Shown: positions 21,893-34,683 of the stretch, one piece after another | Numbering within the stretch: position 1 is the stretch's first letter | Layout: every line of letters starts with the position of its first letter | NCBI GenBank assembly: GCA_011799875.1 | Contig: CM022301.1 | Location: 14,031,570-14,095,569 of the forward strand | DNA from: Thinopyrum elongatum | Taxonomy: Eukaryota > Streptophyta > Magnoliopsida > Poales > Poaceae | DNA length: 64,000 nt | Reading direction: 5' to 3' | Translations under genes and position numbers: made by a program | The notes under the pieces: model-generated | The model's input: only the letters and a program-made list of their open reading frames with translations | Told to the model about the DNA's origin: nothing | Databases searched by the model: none

Positions 21893-24800
21893 ATGAACCG
21901 GCAATGGATGTACGGTGACCGACGCACTTCCGAATACATTACGGGCCTGCATAGTTTTATCGATGTGGCTGAGGCAAACAAGCAGAATGGTTTTATGTAC
22001 TGTCCATGTGTTGTCTGTGAGAATACGAAGGATTACTCTTCTTCGAAAACCCTTCACTTCCACCTTCTTGAGAAAGGTTTCATGCCCCACTATAATTGTT
22101 GGACCAAGCACGGAGAAAGAGGGGTTATGATGGAAGACAATGAAGAAGAAGAGGATGATGAGAACTATCCAATGTTCCTTGAATACGGTGATACTGCAAC
22201 GGGGGAAGCTGAAGATCAAGAGGCACCAGATGTGCCCGCTAATGATCTTCGCCGGGTCATTGCTGATGCACAGAGAGAATACAAAAGTGAAAGGGAGAAG
22301 TTGAAATTTGATCGCATATTAGAGGATCACAAAAAAAGGTTGTACCCAATTTGCGAAGATGGCAACACAAAGCTTGTACCACACTGGAATTGCTGCAATG
22401 GAAGGCAGAGAATGGTTTATCCGACAAGGGATTTGGGAAGCTACTGAAAATAATGAAGAAGAAGTTTCCAAAGGATAACGAATTGCCTAAAAGTACGTAC
22501 GAAGTAAAGAAGGTTCTCTGCCCTCTAGGATTAGAGATGCAAAAGATACATGCATGCCCTAGTGACTACATCCTCTACCGCGGTGAGGAGTACGAGAATT
22601 TGAATTCATGCCCGGTATGCGGTGCATTGCGGTATAAGATCAGATGAGATGACCCTGGTGATGTTGAGGGCGTGAGCCCCAGGAAGAGGGTTCCTGCCAA
22701 GGTGATGTGGTATGCTCCTATAATACCACGGTTGAAACATCTGTTCAGAAACAAAGAGCTTGCCAAGTTGTTGCGATGGCACAAAGAAGACCGTAAGAAA
22801 GACGGGATGTTGAGAGTACCCGTTGATGGGTCGCAGTGAAGAAAAATCGAGAGAAAATGGCCGGAGTTTGCAGGTGACGCAAGAAACTTATGGTTTGGTA
22901 TAAGTGCAGATGGCATTAATCTTTTTGGGGAGCAGAGCAGCAATCATAGCACCTGGCATGTGACTCTATGTATTTATGACCTTCCTCCTTGGTTGTGCAT
23001 GAAGCGGAAGTTCATTTTGATGCCAGTGCTTATCCAAGGCCCTAAGCAACCCGGCAATGACATTGATGTGTACCTAAGGCCATTAGTTGAAGAACTTTTA
23101 TAGTTGTGAAATATAAAAGATGTATGTGTGTGGGATGAGCACAAACAGGAGGAATTTGACCTACGAGCGTTACTATTTGTAACCATCAATGATTGGCCTG
23201 CTCTTAGTAACCTGTCAGGACAGACAAACAAGGGATACAACGCATGCATGCACTGTTTAGATGAGATGGAAAGTATATATTTGGACAAATGTAAGAAGAA
23301 TGTGTACCTGAGACATCGTCGATTTCTTCCGACCAAGCATGCCTTAAGAAAGAAAGGCAAGCTTTTCAAAGATGAGGCAGATCACCGGAAGAACCTGTCC
23401 CCCGTACTGGTGATGATATATTTGATATGGTCAAGGATTTAAAAGCAATCTTTGGAAAGGGTCCTTGCAGACAATCTGTTCCGAATGACGCTGACGGACA
23501 CACACCCATGTGGAAGAAGAAATCTATATTTTGGGACCTACCCTGTTGGAAAGTGCTAGAGATCCGCTCTGCAATCGACATGATGCAGGTGACAAGAATC
23601 TTTGCATGAACCAGCTAGGCTTCTTGGGCGTGTATGGGAAGACAAAAGATACACCAGAGGCACGGGAGGACCAGCAATGTATGAACGAAAAAGACGACAT
23701 GCATCCAAAGCAGTATTAAGGTCCTGCCAGTTACGCTCTTACCAAAGCAGAGAAGGACATTTTTTTTAATGCCTGCTCAGTATCAAGGTCCCGTCTGGCT
23801 TCTCATCGAATATAAAGGGAATAATAAATATAGCAGAGGAAAAATTCCAGAACCTAAAGTCTCATGACTGCCACATGATTATGACGCAATTGCTTCCGGT
23901 TGCATTGAGGGGGCTTCTACTAGAAAATGTTCGATTAGCCATTGTGAAGCTATGTGCATTCCTGAATGCAATTTCTCAGAAGGTAATCGATCCAGAAATC
24001 CTATAAGGTTACAGAATGATTTGGTCCAATGTCTTGTCAGTTTTGAGTTGGTGTTCCCACCATCCTTCTTCAATATCATGACGCACGTCCTAGTTCACCT
24101 AGTCGACGAGATTGCAATTATGGGTCCTGCATTTCTATACAATATGTTCCCCTTTGAGAGATTCATGGGAGTCTTAAAGAAATATGTTCATAACCGTGCT
24201 AGGCCAGAAGGAAGCATCTCCAAGGGCCACGAAACAGAGGAGGTCATTGAGTTTTGTGTTGACTTTATTCCTGACCTTAAGCCGATTGGTGTTCCTAAAT
24301 CACGGCATGAGGGAAGACAGGGTGGAAAAGGCACGCTAGGACCAAAAGCAATAATATGTAGGGACGGGCATTCTTGGGCACAAGCACACTACACAGTTCT
24401 ACAAAATTCTACCTTGGTGGCCCCGTATATCAATGAACACAAGAATATTTTACGCTCCAAACACCCGGAGCAGTCTGATGACTAGATTACACATGAACAC
24501 ATGGGGACTTTCGGCGGTTGGTTGCAAACACATCTCATGGGTAACACCACTGTTGGAGATGAGTTGTACTTGTTGGCCAGGACATCATCTTCGACTGTAT
24601 TGACTTTCCAAGGGTACGGGATAAATGGGAATGCATTTTACACGATCGCCCAAAATAAAAAGAGCACCAACCAAAATAGTGGTGTCCACTTTGATGCAGC
24701 AAACACTAATAGGTCAAAGGACACATATTATGGTTACATAGAGGAGATATGGGAACTTGACTATGGACGTGATTTTAAGGTCCCTTTATTTTGGTGCAAA

Positions 24801-25190
24801 TGGGTTAATCTGACAGAAGGCGGGGTACAGGTAGACCCGCAGTACAGAATGACAACAGTGGATCTCAACAATCTTGGGTACACAGACGAACCATTCGTCA
24901 TAGCCAATGATGTGGCGCAGGTTTTATATGTGAAGGACATGTCTACCAAACCAAGAAAAAGAAAATATAAGGAAGCGAATACATCATACATTGAGCCAAA
25001 GCGCCACATAGTTCTTTCAAGAAAAAGAAACATTGTGGGAGTGGAGAACAAGACAGACATGTCAGAAGATAATGAAAAGTTTCATGAAATTCCTCCCTTC
25101 ACAGTGAAGACTGACCTAAGCATCATGTTAAATGATGAACATTACCCATGGTTACGGCGCAATAAGCAAGGGACACACGCGAATAAATAG
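21893..25190 (+). pseudogene. CACTA TNP2-type transposase, multiply disabled
   Basis: The enzyme cuts and joins CACTA termini. The start chosen is ATG 21893, directly after an acceptor-like 'acag'. Domains in order: Transpos_assoc ('MNRQWMYGDRRTSEYITGL', with 'CPCVVC'), 21893-22370; Transposase_21 ('NSCPVCGALRYK', 'LWFGISADGINLFGEQS', 'FVTINDWPALSNLSGQTNKG'), about 22380-23720; DUF4218 ('RGLLLENVRLAIVKLCAFL', 'NMFPFERFMGVLKKYV'), about 23881-24300; DUF4216 ('YYGYIEEIWELDYG', 'FVIANDVAQVLYV'), about 24710-24940. Frameshifts lie near 22376, 23390, 23590 and 24003. Stops include 22645, about 22838, two near 23110 and 24483. It cannot make an active enzyme. Family names are from recall. Confidence 0.9.
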
Positions 25191-26196
25191 TTTTATACCC
25201 CAAAAGATCCCACCCTGGGATGTGACCGGCTTCACCGCCATCACTTTCTCTCTACTGTGAGTTTTCGGACTTATAGCTGGAAAGTGCCACTTCGGACAAA
25301 CCGGAGGGAATCTTTGTAAGAGCTAGCTAGGGCATTTTGGCATTTGAAACATGATTTTAGAATAATTATTTATTAAGTTATGAAATTTCAATTATTCATA
25401 TCCTTTTAGTATTTTAATTATACAGAGGAGTTAATCAATGCAAATGGTACCTATGAAAAATAACTTGATAGAACTTTTTGTCACTATCGGATGAAAATCT
25501 ATATAATCAAACATTGCATTCATATAAGCATTCACTCTAGCAAGCAAAATACAATCAATGAATAAAGCAATAAATAAAACAATAAAAAACAAATAGAAAA
25601 CAAAACAAAATACTAAACTAATGACTTAAAAGAAAAGAAAATAAAAACATTATAGGTAACAAAAAGTATTTTATAATATTCTTCAATATCAAAAAGAATT
25701 AACTAAAAAGCTTTTATAAAACCCTAGTTATGATCAAATAATATTAACTTAAAATTATATAAATTTATCCAACTAAAAATTTTATAAAGTATTTTAAAAA
25801 AAACTTTAATAGCAAAAAGAATTAAATCAAAACATTAAAATAATTTTAAAACACCTATTTAAAATATCCTCATGTTGACTAACCGAAACAATATATAACT
25901 TGGCAAAAGAATAGCCCGACTTTATTTGATTTATGAAATTCCTTTACATAGACAGAATATGAAAAAAATTCATTTATTTGAAACATAACATATTATGGTT
26001 ACATAGACAGAATATGAAAAAATTTCATTTATTTGAAACATAACATATTATGGTTACTCCGACTTTATCCGAGACATAACATATTATGGTTACATAGACA
26101 GAATATGAAAAATATTTATTTATTTGAATTTTATATAATTTATAGTGTCTCGGTCAAACTCAGGTACATAACTCCGACTTTACCTTAAGGGGACAG
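25191..26196. other. AT-rich 3' region of the CACTA
   Basis: Very AT-rich non-coding DNA follows the transposase. A second large CACTA ORF is not present here. A local direct repeat lies at 25946-26130: 'acatagacagaatatgaaa' occurs at 25946, 26001 and 26092. Confidence 0.6.
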
Positions 26197-26584
26197 TGTA
26201 AAATTCTTTTTTTTTAATTCCTTTGATTTACATGTGTATTACATGTAAGTGATCATGTACAAAATTTTAGAGGTGATTTGAAGAAGGTCTAAAAATTTAC
26301 ATGTAACATATGAAAAAAAATTAAAATAAAAAAAGCCTGCCTACTAATAGGAGAATTTACACCCCACGGCCTGCATACGACTAGAAGCCCAAAAATTCAT
26401 TTTTTTAAAATTCCTTTGATTTACATGTATATTACATGTAAGTGACCATGTACAAAATTTTAGAGGTGATTTGGAGAAGGTCCAAAAATTTACATGTAAC
26501 ATATGCCAAAAAAAAGAAAATAAAAAAAGCCCGCTTACTAAGAGGAGAATTTACACTCCACGGCTTGCATACGACTAGAAGCCC
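26197..26584 (+). repeat. Tandem duplication, about 193-bp unit
   Basis: Two adjacent copies each run from a T-rich stretch through 'cctttgatttacatgt', 'gtacaaaattttagaggtg' and 'ctccacgg' or 'ccccacgg' to 'gactagaagccc'. Anchors at 26221 and 26414, and at 26381 and 26575, give a period of 193-194 bp. It lies inside the CACTA 3' region. Confidence 0.85.
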
Positions 26585-26749
26585 AACCATATGGGCCAAG
26601 ATGCAGGCCCGTGGGACATGTATTCCTTCTGCTAGTAGGCCTCACGGGGCAGAGAGGGGCCAGGTTAGACGATGAGTTGTCTGCATTGAGAGGATCTTGG
26701 CAATTCCCCCACAGCCGGGTTTATAAACCGATGCGAGTGCCTCTCGCTT

Positions 26750-26935
26750 GGCGAGGTGGGACTAAACTCTCCCCACCCGTCAGCTGAGCCCGGTCAGGCC
26801 TTTAGTCCCTGTTGGTGGTACCAACTGGGACTAAAGGCCTATCTTTAGTCCCGGTTGGTGGAACCAACCGGGTACACACAGCTTTATTCCCGGTTGGTGG
26901 CTCCAACTACCTTTAGTCCCGGTTGGTGGCTCATA
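26750..26935 (+). repeat. CACTA right subterminal repeats
   Basis: Inverted and direct copies of 'agtcccggttggtgg' and 'gggactaaag' mirror those at 8970-9120. The element terminus itself is missing after 26935. Confidence 0.75.
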
Positions 26936-26940
26936 TGGTG

Positions 26941-27936
26941 TTTCTTCCCTTTCTATCTTCTTCTGATGAATTGAGTCTTTCCCTTTGAAGTTTCGTTATT
27001 GTCGGATTGAATATCTTGGGTTTGAGGACACTTGATGTATGTCTTGCATGGGATACCCGTGGTGACAATGGGGTATTCTATTGACTCACTTGATGTATGT
27101 TTTGGTAATCAACTCGCGGATTCCCGTGACCTTGGGGAGTATAGGCATATGGGTTGGTACACGTTTTCATCTTCTTTTCTCCGATAGAAACTTTGGGGGT
27201 GCTCATTGAAGTTCTTTGTGTGGATTGAATATTATGAATCTGAAGTTGTTTAATGCATATAGAATAATCAACTCACGGATACTTGTGGTTACATTGGAGT
27301 ATCTAGGTGACATTATAGTTGGTTGATGCGTATCATATGGTGTTATTTTAGTATGAACTCTAGGGCTGTTCATGACACTTATAGGGATGGCTCAATAGAT
27401 TGATCGGAAAGGATAACTTTGAGGTGGTTTCATACCCTACAACAATTTCATCTCATGTTCTCCACTAATAGGAACTTTGGGAGTGATTCTTTGTCGCATG
27501 TTGAGGGATTGTGATATGATTCAATTATGTTAGCTCTGTTGAGAGATTGCACTAGTGAAAGTATGAACCCTAAGCCTTGTTTTCAAGCATTGCAATACCG
27601 TTTGTGCTCACTTTTATCACTTGTTACCTTGCAATTTTTATTATTTCAGATTACAAAAACCTATTTCTACTACCCATACTACACTTGTATCACCATCTCT
27701 TCACCGAACTAGTGCACCTATACAATTTGCCATTGTATTGGGTGTGTTGGGGACACAAGAGATTTCTTGTATTTGGTTGCAGGGTTGTTTGAGCGAGACC
27801 ATATTCATCGTACGCCTCCCACGGATTGATAAACCTTAGGTCATCCAATTGAGGGAAATTTACTACTGTTCTACAAAACTCTGCGCTTGGAGGCCCAACA
27901 CGAGTCTACAAGAATAAAGTTGCGTAGTAGACATCA
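26941..27936 (+). mobile_element. Gypsy LTR fragment (Sabrina-like, inferred)
   Basis: Non-coding sequence with 'gaaagtatgaaccctaagcc', 'ttgcaataccgtttgtgctc', 'gaactagtgcacctatacaa' and 'gttgcgtagtagacatca' matches, from memory, the 3' half of a Triticeae Gypsy LTR of the Sabrina group. It ends near 27936 at 'acatca', where other DNA begins. It may be the continuation of the Gypsy fragment at 8505-8929, the two being separated by the CACTA insertion. Confidence 0.5.
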
Positions 27937-29247
27937 CCAATCCATTAATGTGTTATTAGTAGCTCGCGGACCACGACCAGGGACCAGGCCCACCTCTCTC
28001 CTAGATGGTCTCCGCCTGCCTTGTTGCTCCGACTGCAGTGTAAATGTTGCTACGGCTGTCGGGACAAGTCCGGAGCTACCACCACCTCCTGGGTGGTACG
28101 GCTAACAGCCAGCCACCACAGTATCTCTCGAGGGTGCTCTCCAGGCCAGCCCGACTTTGCATGAATCACTCGCAGGCACCCTCGGGGCCGACCCGACTTA
28201 GTAAAGGGGTAAGTATCGTAACTCAGGTCCATATCGTCAAGGTGAGATCCGAGGTATCACCCTCGGTGGATCCACACTTGATACACTGCACGATAGAGTC
28301 ATCATCAAGAGGAACCATGAGGAATCACCCTCGGTATGGTCACACTACATGTGCTGCTCTACAGGGTCATCATCGAGAGTGATATACGAGCAATCACCCT
28401 AGGTAGTCTCACGCTTGGTGCGGCTCCGCAGAGTCGTACAACTGCATGGGCCCAAGGGGGTTCTCAGGTCTCGGTACATCAATCTACTAGATTAGTTAAC
28501 CCGGACAACAAAGCATGGCAACACGGACAAGGATGTAGGGCCACTAGTGGGACACAAGTATTCCTATACTAAGCATTTAGAATACAGGTAAAGGAACAAC
28601 AGCAGGTTATCAAAAACAGGCTATGCATCAAATAGGAGCTACTAGGAGCAATAGCAGTAGCAAAATCTAATGCAAGAATTAGAGAGAAGAATGGGCGATA
28701 TCGGAATGATCAAGGGGGTTTGCTTGTCTGGAAGCTCTACTGAAGGGGTCTGGTCGTCAGGTGCGTAGTCGTATCCAGGGTCGTCGGCAGTCGTCTCGGG
28801 GTCTATCGGAGAGAAAGAGGGGGAGGAAACAATAAATATAAAGCAAACAAATGCAACATAATGCATGACACGACAGTATGCTATGCTAGGGGTGTTATAA
28901 TGCAGTGCTACGTATTTTGGCCAGAGCGGGAAAATATCCGGGAGGGTTCTCCAGCTCCGGGTGATTATCGATCAGGTGATCCAGAGGGGAAGGTTCCATG
29001 TTTGATATGATAGGTGTGATGGTCAAGCATTTTGATCACATATTTGTATTCGTCATATTTTTCTGATCATTTTTCATATATAAAACTTTTTCATCTGAGC
29101 TATGGTTATTTTCTATTAATTTTCAAAGTTTTATAGATTTCCTGAAATTTCTGATTTTATTTTATTTTGATTTAATCCGAATTGACCAAGTCAATTTGAC
29201 TAGTCAAAAAGGGCAGGTATAGCCCACATGTCATTGACACATACTTT
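27937..29247. other. Unassigned repeat DNA
   Basis: No coding signature is seen. Repeated 'atcaccctcgg' or 'atcaccctagg' phrases at about 28255, 28325 and 28393 suggest an old LTR or other repeat with a period of about 70 bp. The segment resumes on the other side of the hAT-like insertion at 30090. Confidence 0.4.
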
Positions 29248-29255
29248 AAGAGTGT

Positions 29256-30081
29256 GTTTGGTTTCAGTCACCAACTGGAATGACATGGGTCGGACCCGTT
29301 CTTGCGCCTCGTTCTAGCGTTTAGTTGACGACTGGAATGGAACCCACTGGTTCCCACCGAACGGATATTGAGCCCAGATCCGGAACGCAGCGATACCTCC
29401 AAATCGGAGGAATCACGCGGAACCGGTCGCGCACTCCTCTCCTCTCGTGTGGCACATCTCCCTCGTCTCTCTACCTCCCTCAATCTGCGCCGCCGGGCCT
29501 CCTCCTCCGATCTACGCCGCCGGCCACTCCCACCCCATCCTCACGCTGGCGTTGCTCGCCTCGCGCTCGCAGCCGCCCTGGCCGCATCCCAGCCGGGCGC
29601 AATGAGGCATCACATTCGTTGCGGCGGACATGCAGCAGCAGATCGCGTGGCCGTCCAACTCGTCTTCCTTCTGTCGTTCCGTAGTGGCGGAAGGGGCAGT
29701 AGCTAGCTTGCCAGTGATGGCCACACATGGGCAGCAGCAGCAGCAGGGAGCGGCCGGGGCAGCAAGCATCGTCAATAGCAGAGGAAGCGGCGGCGTTGGC
29801 AAGCATCACCGGCGGCCAAGGACAAAAGCTGGGACAAGTGAAGCGATTGATTTTTTCTAGCTTGTCATTGCTTGATTGATGCTTCATCTATATGCTCTTG
29901 GCTGAGATTGCATTGCAATTCCAATTACATTCCATTCCAAATCTTCAAACAAACACTGAAATGTAACCATTACATTCCACGTTTTATCCCCAACTAAACA
30001 TGAAAACGGAACCGACCCATTCCGGTGGAATGGAACCATTCCATTCCATTCCACTTCGTTTCCGAACCAAACACAACCTAA
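29256..30081. mobile_element. hAT-like non-autonomous insertion with 8-bp duplication
   Basis: 'aagagtgt' occurs at 29248-29255 and again at 30082-30089, flanking an 826-bp insertion. The ends are related inverted sequences: 'gtttggttt' on the left and 'gaaccaaacacaacctaa' on the right, so the left terminus may have lost a few bases. Sub-ends also mirror each other ('gactggaatggaaccca' against 'ggtggaatggaaccattcc'). An 8-bp duplication is typical of the hAT superfamily. The GC-rich core (29460-29830) has short frames only, with CAG and Ala-rich runs, and may be a captured gene fragment. No transposase is present. Confidence 0.55.
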
Positions 30082-30089
30082 AAGAGTGT

Positions 30090-31546
30090 TAAATAAACAA
30101 GGGGTCCACATGTCATACATACATTAGACTAATTAACACTAAATTAGTTCCTAACTAAACTAGTCCTAATTAATCCTAGCCTAATTAAACCAGGGGCCGG
30201 CCACCACACACGCAACACACGCAGCACAGCCATGGCCTTGGCCATAGCCAGCAGCAGCTAGCGTAGTAGCAGCGAGCCAGAGCAGCAGCTGAGCAAAGCA
30301 GCTAGCGGCAGTAGCACCTAGCGGCAGCAGCAGGCACGAGCAGTAGCTGCCGCAAGCAGCAGCTGAGCAGCAGCTCAGCGCCAAGAGCAGCAGCATAGCG
30401 CGGCAATCAGCAGCGCAAGGAGCAACACAAGAGCAGCAGTACAGTGGCAGTAGCAAGCAAAGCAGTGGCAGGAGCAAGCAGCAGCAACGCAGCCAGCACC
30501 AGCACATACACGGGAGCGAAGTTCCTGCCGAGCTCGGTCCACGACGAACAACGACGGTAACGGGCACAGATCGAAGCCGGGGGCGAGGGGAATCGGAAGA
30601 GGAGCTCACCGAGCTCGTAGACAAGGGGAGGAGGCGCGGGGGTGGCCGGACATGTCGCGCTCGTCGATGAGATGCGACGGCCGTGGCAGGAAACCGGCTC
30701 GATCCCGAGCGTACGTTGCGGTCCAGCACGATTCAAGGCACGTAGGCGAAGGAGTCATCGGCGAAGAAGCTCCTGGACATCCTCTCGGTCGCCGAGGAGG
30801 CCAGTGGCCGCGTGGACGGTGATGGCACGTCGGCGGCAACTCGGGCACGAGTGAAAATGAGAGGGAGAGGACGAGCGAGGGGATAACAAGCTACGGTTCG
30901 ATCCAGGGAACAACGGGGAGGCCTCTTATCCTCTCGGCTTGCCGGCGGATTCCGGACGTGTGTCCATCCGCGCCACAGGCGGCTGTGCTGCCGACACGAG
31001 GGGAGAAAGAGCGAGAGGTTAGGGACGGTGCTATGCTGGGTTGGGCCTGACACTGTGCGTACTGGGCTAAAGTGCACAGTGAGTTTTTACCTTTACTTTT
31101 TCTATTTAGCTGATTAGCTACTGTTTTGAATTATTGTGAGCGACCAACTGAGTTTTGTAAAATAGGCAACTTGCTTCATAAATTACACTACCTTATTTTG
31201 TTCTACCACAAAAAGTTTGGGGCCTGTTTGAGCTAATTTGAATTTGATTCAAATGAAAATGATTTAATTAGGCTGAATTGCTACTGTTTTTGGTTGATAA
31301 TTCCCAAATGAGCAAACAAGTGTCAATGTTTTCCTTCACATCAATTAGCTATACATTATTTGCAAAATGATGCACTATTTTTCTGCCAAGTTTGTAGATT
31401 CTAAAATTTCACTTGCTATTTGAATTTTGAATTGAGGTGGAATTTCAAATGAGATATGAAAGCAAAGATGATCAAGCACTGTAACCCATGATGACTTAGC
31501 ATTAATAGAAGGTGATTATTTTGCTTAATTACAGGGGGTGTTACAC
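30090..31546. other. Unassigned repeat DNA with CAG-rich stretch
   Basis: At about 30230-30500 an imperfect GCA/GCAG-rich low-complexity tract produces Cys/Leu-rich shadow frames on the minus strand. The remainder is GC-rich to 31070, then AT-rich, and ends 'gggggtgttacac' near 31546, which resembles an LTR end. No protein domain was recognised. Confidence 0.4.
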
Positions 31547-32580
31547 ATGAGAGTGCAATCATTTCCATAAAATATAATCACCGTCGTGCTCTAACAAATA
31601 TAAATGAAGCACAAGAGCAACTGCCTAGCTCAAAAGATATAAGTGAAGCACATAGAGTATTCTAACAAATTATGATGAATGTGTGTCTCTCAAAAAGGTG
31701 TGTCCAGCAAACAATAATTATGGCAAACTAACAAGCCAACAAAAAAACTATAGCACAAGACGCTTCAAGTAAAACTCATATCATGTGATGAATAAAAATA
31801 TAGCTCCAAGTAACATACCGATGAATTGTGGATGAAAGATGGGATGCCATCCCGGGGCATCCCCAAGCTTAGACGCTTGGGTCTTCCTTGAATATTACAT
31901 TGGGGTGCCTTGGGCATCCCCAAGCTTAGGGTCTTGCCGCTCCTTATTCCATTACTCATCGTGATCTCACCCAAAACTTGAAAACTGCAGCACACAAAAC
32001 ATAACAAAAACCTCGTGAGATCCGTTAGTATAATCAACAAATCATAAACTTTAGGTACTGTTGTAAACTCATTCATAATTGTTCTAGCATAGTACCTACT
32101 GTATTATAACTTCTCCATGACTTATACCCCCGATATAATCCATAGCATCATTAAAACAAGCACACTATGCAATAAAAACAGAATCTGTCTAAAACAGAAC
32201 AGTTTGTAATGATCTGAATAAAAACCATACTTCTCTAACTCTAAAAATTCTGAAAAATTAGGACAACATAGAAAATTTGTATATCAACCATGTGTAAAAT
32301 TTCATACAATTCCCACACTCCAGTAATTTATAGAATTTTCTGTACTAGACGCAAAACTTTCTGTTTTTTCACAGAATCAAGTCAACTATCATCCAAACCA
32401 TCCTAAATGCTTTACTTGGCACAAACTCTAATTAAAACATAAAAACACAATCATTACAGTAGCAATAATTGTGTGAACACACAAGAACAGAAAATAAAAA
32501 CAAAAATTTAAGATAACTATTGGGTTGCCTCCCAACAAGCGCAATTGTTTTATGCCCCTAGCTAGGCATAATGCATTGTT

Positions 32581-33240
32581 TCAAGTATTATCATCTTCCA
32601 AATTAATTCCATAGATGGCCCTCATAATAGATTCATATGGTGGTCTAATTCTCTTCCTTGGGAAGTGTTCCATCCCTTTCTTTAATGGAAATTGGAATCT
32701 TATATTTCTTTCTTTCATATCAATAATAGCACCTATAGTTCGTAAGAAAGGCCTACCAAGTATTATAGGACAAGACAGATTGCATTCAATATCTAGCACA
32801 ATGAAATCTGCGGGCAAATAATTTATATTTTCTGTAATAAGGACATCATTAATTCTACCCAATGGTTTCTTAATAGTTGAATCCGCTAAATGCAAGTTAA
32901 GGGAACAATCATTCATATCGGCGAGACCTAGCACGTCACATAAAGTTTTTGGTATAGTTGAGACGCTAGCACCTAAATCACACAAAGTATTACATTCATA
33001 ATCTTTAATCTTTATTTTAATAGTAGGTTCCCATTTATCTTATAATTTTCTAGGAATTGATACTTCTAATTCTAGCTTTTCTTCATGAGCTTTAATCATA
33101 GCTTCGACAATATGTTGAGTAAAAGCTTTATTTCGTTCGTAAGCATTAGGTGAATACATCATGGATTGTAGCAAGGAAATATATTCAATCAAAGAACAAT
33201 TATCATAATTAAAGTCCTTATAATCCAAAGTAGTGGGCAC
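32581..33240 (-). pseudogene. Gypsy aspartic protease region, one stop
   Basis: This is a retropepsin-like protease that would process the gag polyprotein. One frame from 33240 to 32581 is broken only by a stop just after 'EVSIPRKL' (near 33039). It contains 'CDLGASVSTIPKTLCDVLGL', with DLGA in the place of the usual D-S/T-G catalytic triad, then 'LHLADSTIKKPLGRINDVLI', 'DFIVLDIECN' and 'CPIILGRPFLRTIGAIID', the typical flap and C-terminal signature. The frame ends at 'GINLEDDNT' with no RT after it. Confidence 0.82.
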
Positions 33241-33410
33241 ATCACTATTTAAAGTCTAGACCTCTTCAAACCCACTTTTGTTGTTTTTATCATTAAGATA
33301 ATCACCCTCCGAACAATTGGGACGATTTCTACTTAGAGTTGACTCATCTCCAGTCCCTTTTTCATCAAGTTTTATATTTATAAATAAAGATTCAATAGGT
33401 GACACACCAA

Positions 33411-34683
33411 TCATTTTAATATCTTCATCATTACTATGATAAAAACCGGGTGGAATCGCTTTTCTAGGAATTCTCGCTTAGCTCTTAATCTAGCGATTCT
33501 TTCTGTACTCTCATTCATGGAGACTTGAATAGACTTTAGAGATTCAGTAACATCATTTTTCTGTGGCATAATTTTAATTTTATGAGTTTCCACATCATGA
33601 GCAATTCTATCCATGTTTCTAGCCATATCATCAACCTTATGTAGTTTTTATTTGGCATTAAAAGCTTTTTGAGGGCTAATAAATTCTTTAATATTGTTCT
33701 CAAGATCAGTAGGTATCCTATTATTATTATATGAATTACCATAGGAATTACCATAATTATTAGAGGAATTACCGGGATACGGTCTAGGATTAAACCCCCC
33801 CCCCCCTATAAGCATTGTTGTTGAAATTGTTTCTAGCAATAAAATTCACATCAATGGCATCATTATTTTTCTCAATCAAAGTAGAGAGTGGCACATCATT
33901 AGGATCAACATGAGCATTTTTATTAGCAAGCATATTCATAAGAGCATCCATTTTATCACTCAAAGTAGCGACTTCTTCGACAGAGTTTACCTTCTTATCA
34001 GTTGAAACTCGTTCGGTGTGCCATTGAGAATAATTTGTCATCATATTATCAAGAAGCTTCGTGGCCTCTCCTAATGTAATTCCCATAAAGGTAGCACTTG
34101 CAGCAGAATCTAGAAGATTTCTCGACACAAAGTTTAGTCCCGCATATTTTTTTTGTATTATCATCCATAAGCTTAATCCATGAGTGGGACAATTTTTAAT
34201 CGTTAATTTCATTCTCTCCCAAGATTTTGCAACATGTTCTTGCTCAAGTAGCTTAAAGTTCATGATTTGATTTCTAAGAGAACTAATCTTAGCGGGAGGA
34301 AAATACTTGGCAATAAAAGCATGCTTACACTTATCCCATGAATCAATACTATTGCGAGGAAAGGAGGAGAACCAAGTTTTAGCTTTGTCTCTTAATGAGA
34401 AAGGAAATAATTTCAATTTAACAATATCATTATCCACATCTCTTTTATTTTGCATATCACATAATTCAACGAATGTATTGAGATGGGATGCAACATCTTC
34501 ATTAGAGTTTCTAGAAAATTGATCTTTCATAATAAGATTTAATAATGCATCATTAATATCATATGACTCCGCACTAGTGACGGGAGGAGCAATTGGAGTA
34601 CTAATAAAATCATTGTTATTAGTATTCGAGAAGTCACACAATTTTATATTTTCTTGAGACAGGCAATTCAAGCAGGCAAACAA
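33411..34683 (-). pseudogene. Gypsy gag, frameshifted at a homopolymer
   Basis: This is a retrotransposon gag capsid protein, which packages element RNA into virus-like particles. The frame 34683-33790 shows 'DKAKTWFSSFPRNSIDSWD', 'KCKHAFIAKYFPPAKISSLR' and 'FKLLEQEHVAKSWERMK', the retrotrans_gag pattern. The frame then shifts at the C run 33797-33810 (G run on the coding strand) and continues at 33839 with an Asn/Gly/Tyr-rich stretch ('NNYGNSYGNSYNNN'). A stop after 'KAFNAK' (near 33648) is followed by 'DDMARNMDRIAHDVETHKIK'. The run length may be an assembly artefact, but the stop is separate damage. Confidence 0.85.

Larger units (their letters stand above)
8930..26935 (+). mobile_element. 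CACTA (En/Spm) transposon split by a nested Copia insertion
   Basis: The left end is 'cactagtagaaaacagg' at 8930, a CACTA terminus, followed by inverted 'agtcccggtt' subterminal repeats (8970-9120). The same repeats resume at 20590-20690 after the nested LTR, and a mirror set lies at 26800-26935. Between them are two broken genes: a small ORF (21273-21716) and a TNP2-type transposase (21893-25190). Without the nested DNA (9122-20568 plus one duplication) the element is about 6.5 kb. The right terminus ('ctactagtg') is not visible. The subterminal repeats stop near 26935 and Gypsy LTR sequence follows, so the right end is lost. Confidence 0.88.

Noticed and set aside
29512..29887. Ala/Cys-rich frames in the GC-rich core of the hAT-like insertion
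   Set aside because: Composition-driven on both strands; at most a captured gene fragment, not a functional gene.
30181..30729. Cys/Leu-rich 182-residue frame on the minus strand
   Set aside because: It is the translation of a GCA-rich low-complexity tract. No signal of a real gene.
33790..33839. Programmed frameshift within Gypsy gag
   Set aside because: The shift sits on a run of about 14 C. Sequencing or replication slippage is the simpler explanation, and a separate stop lies downstream.
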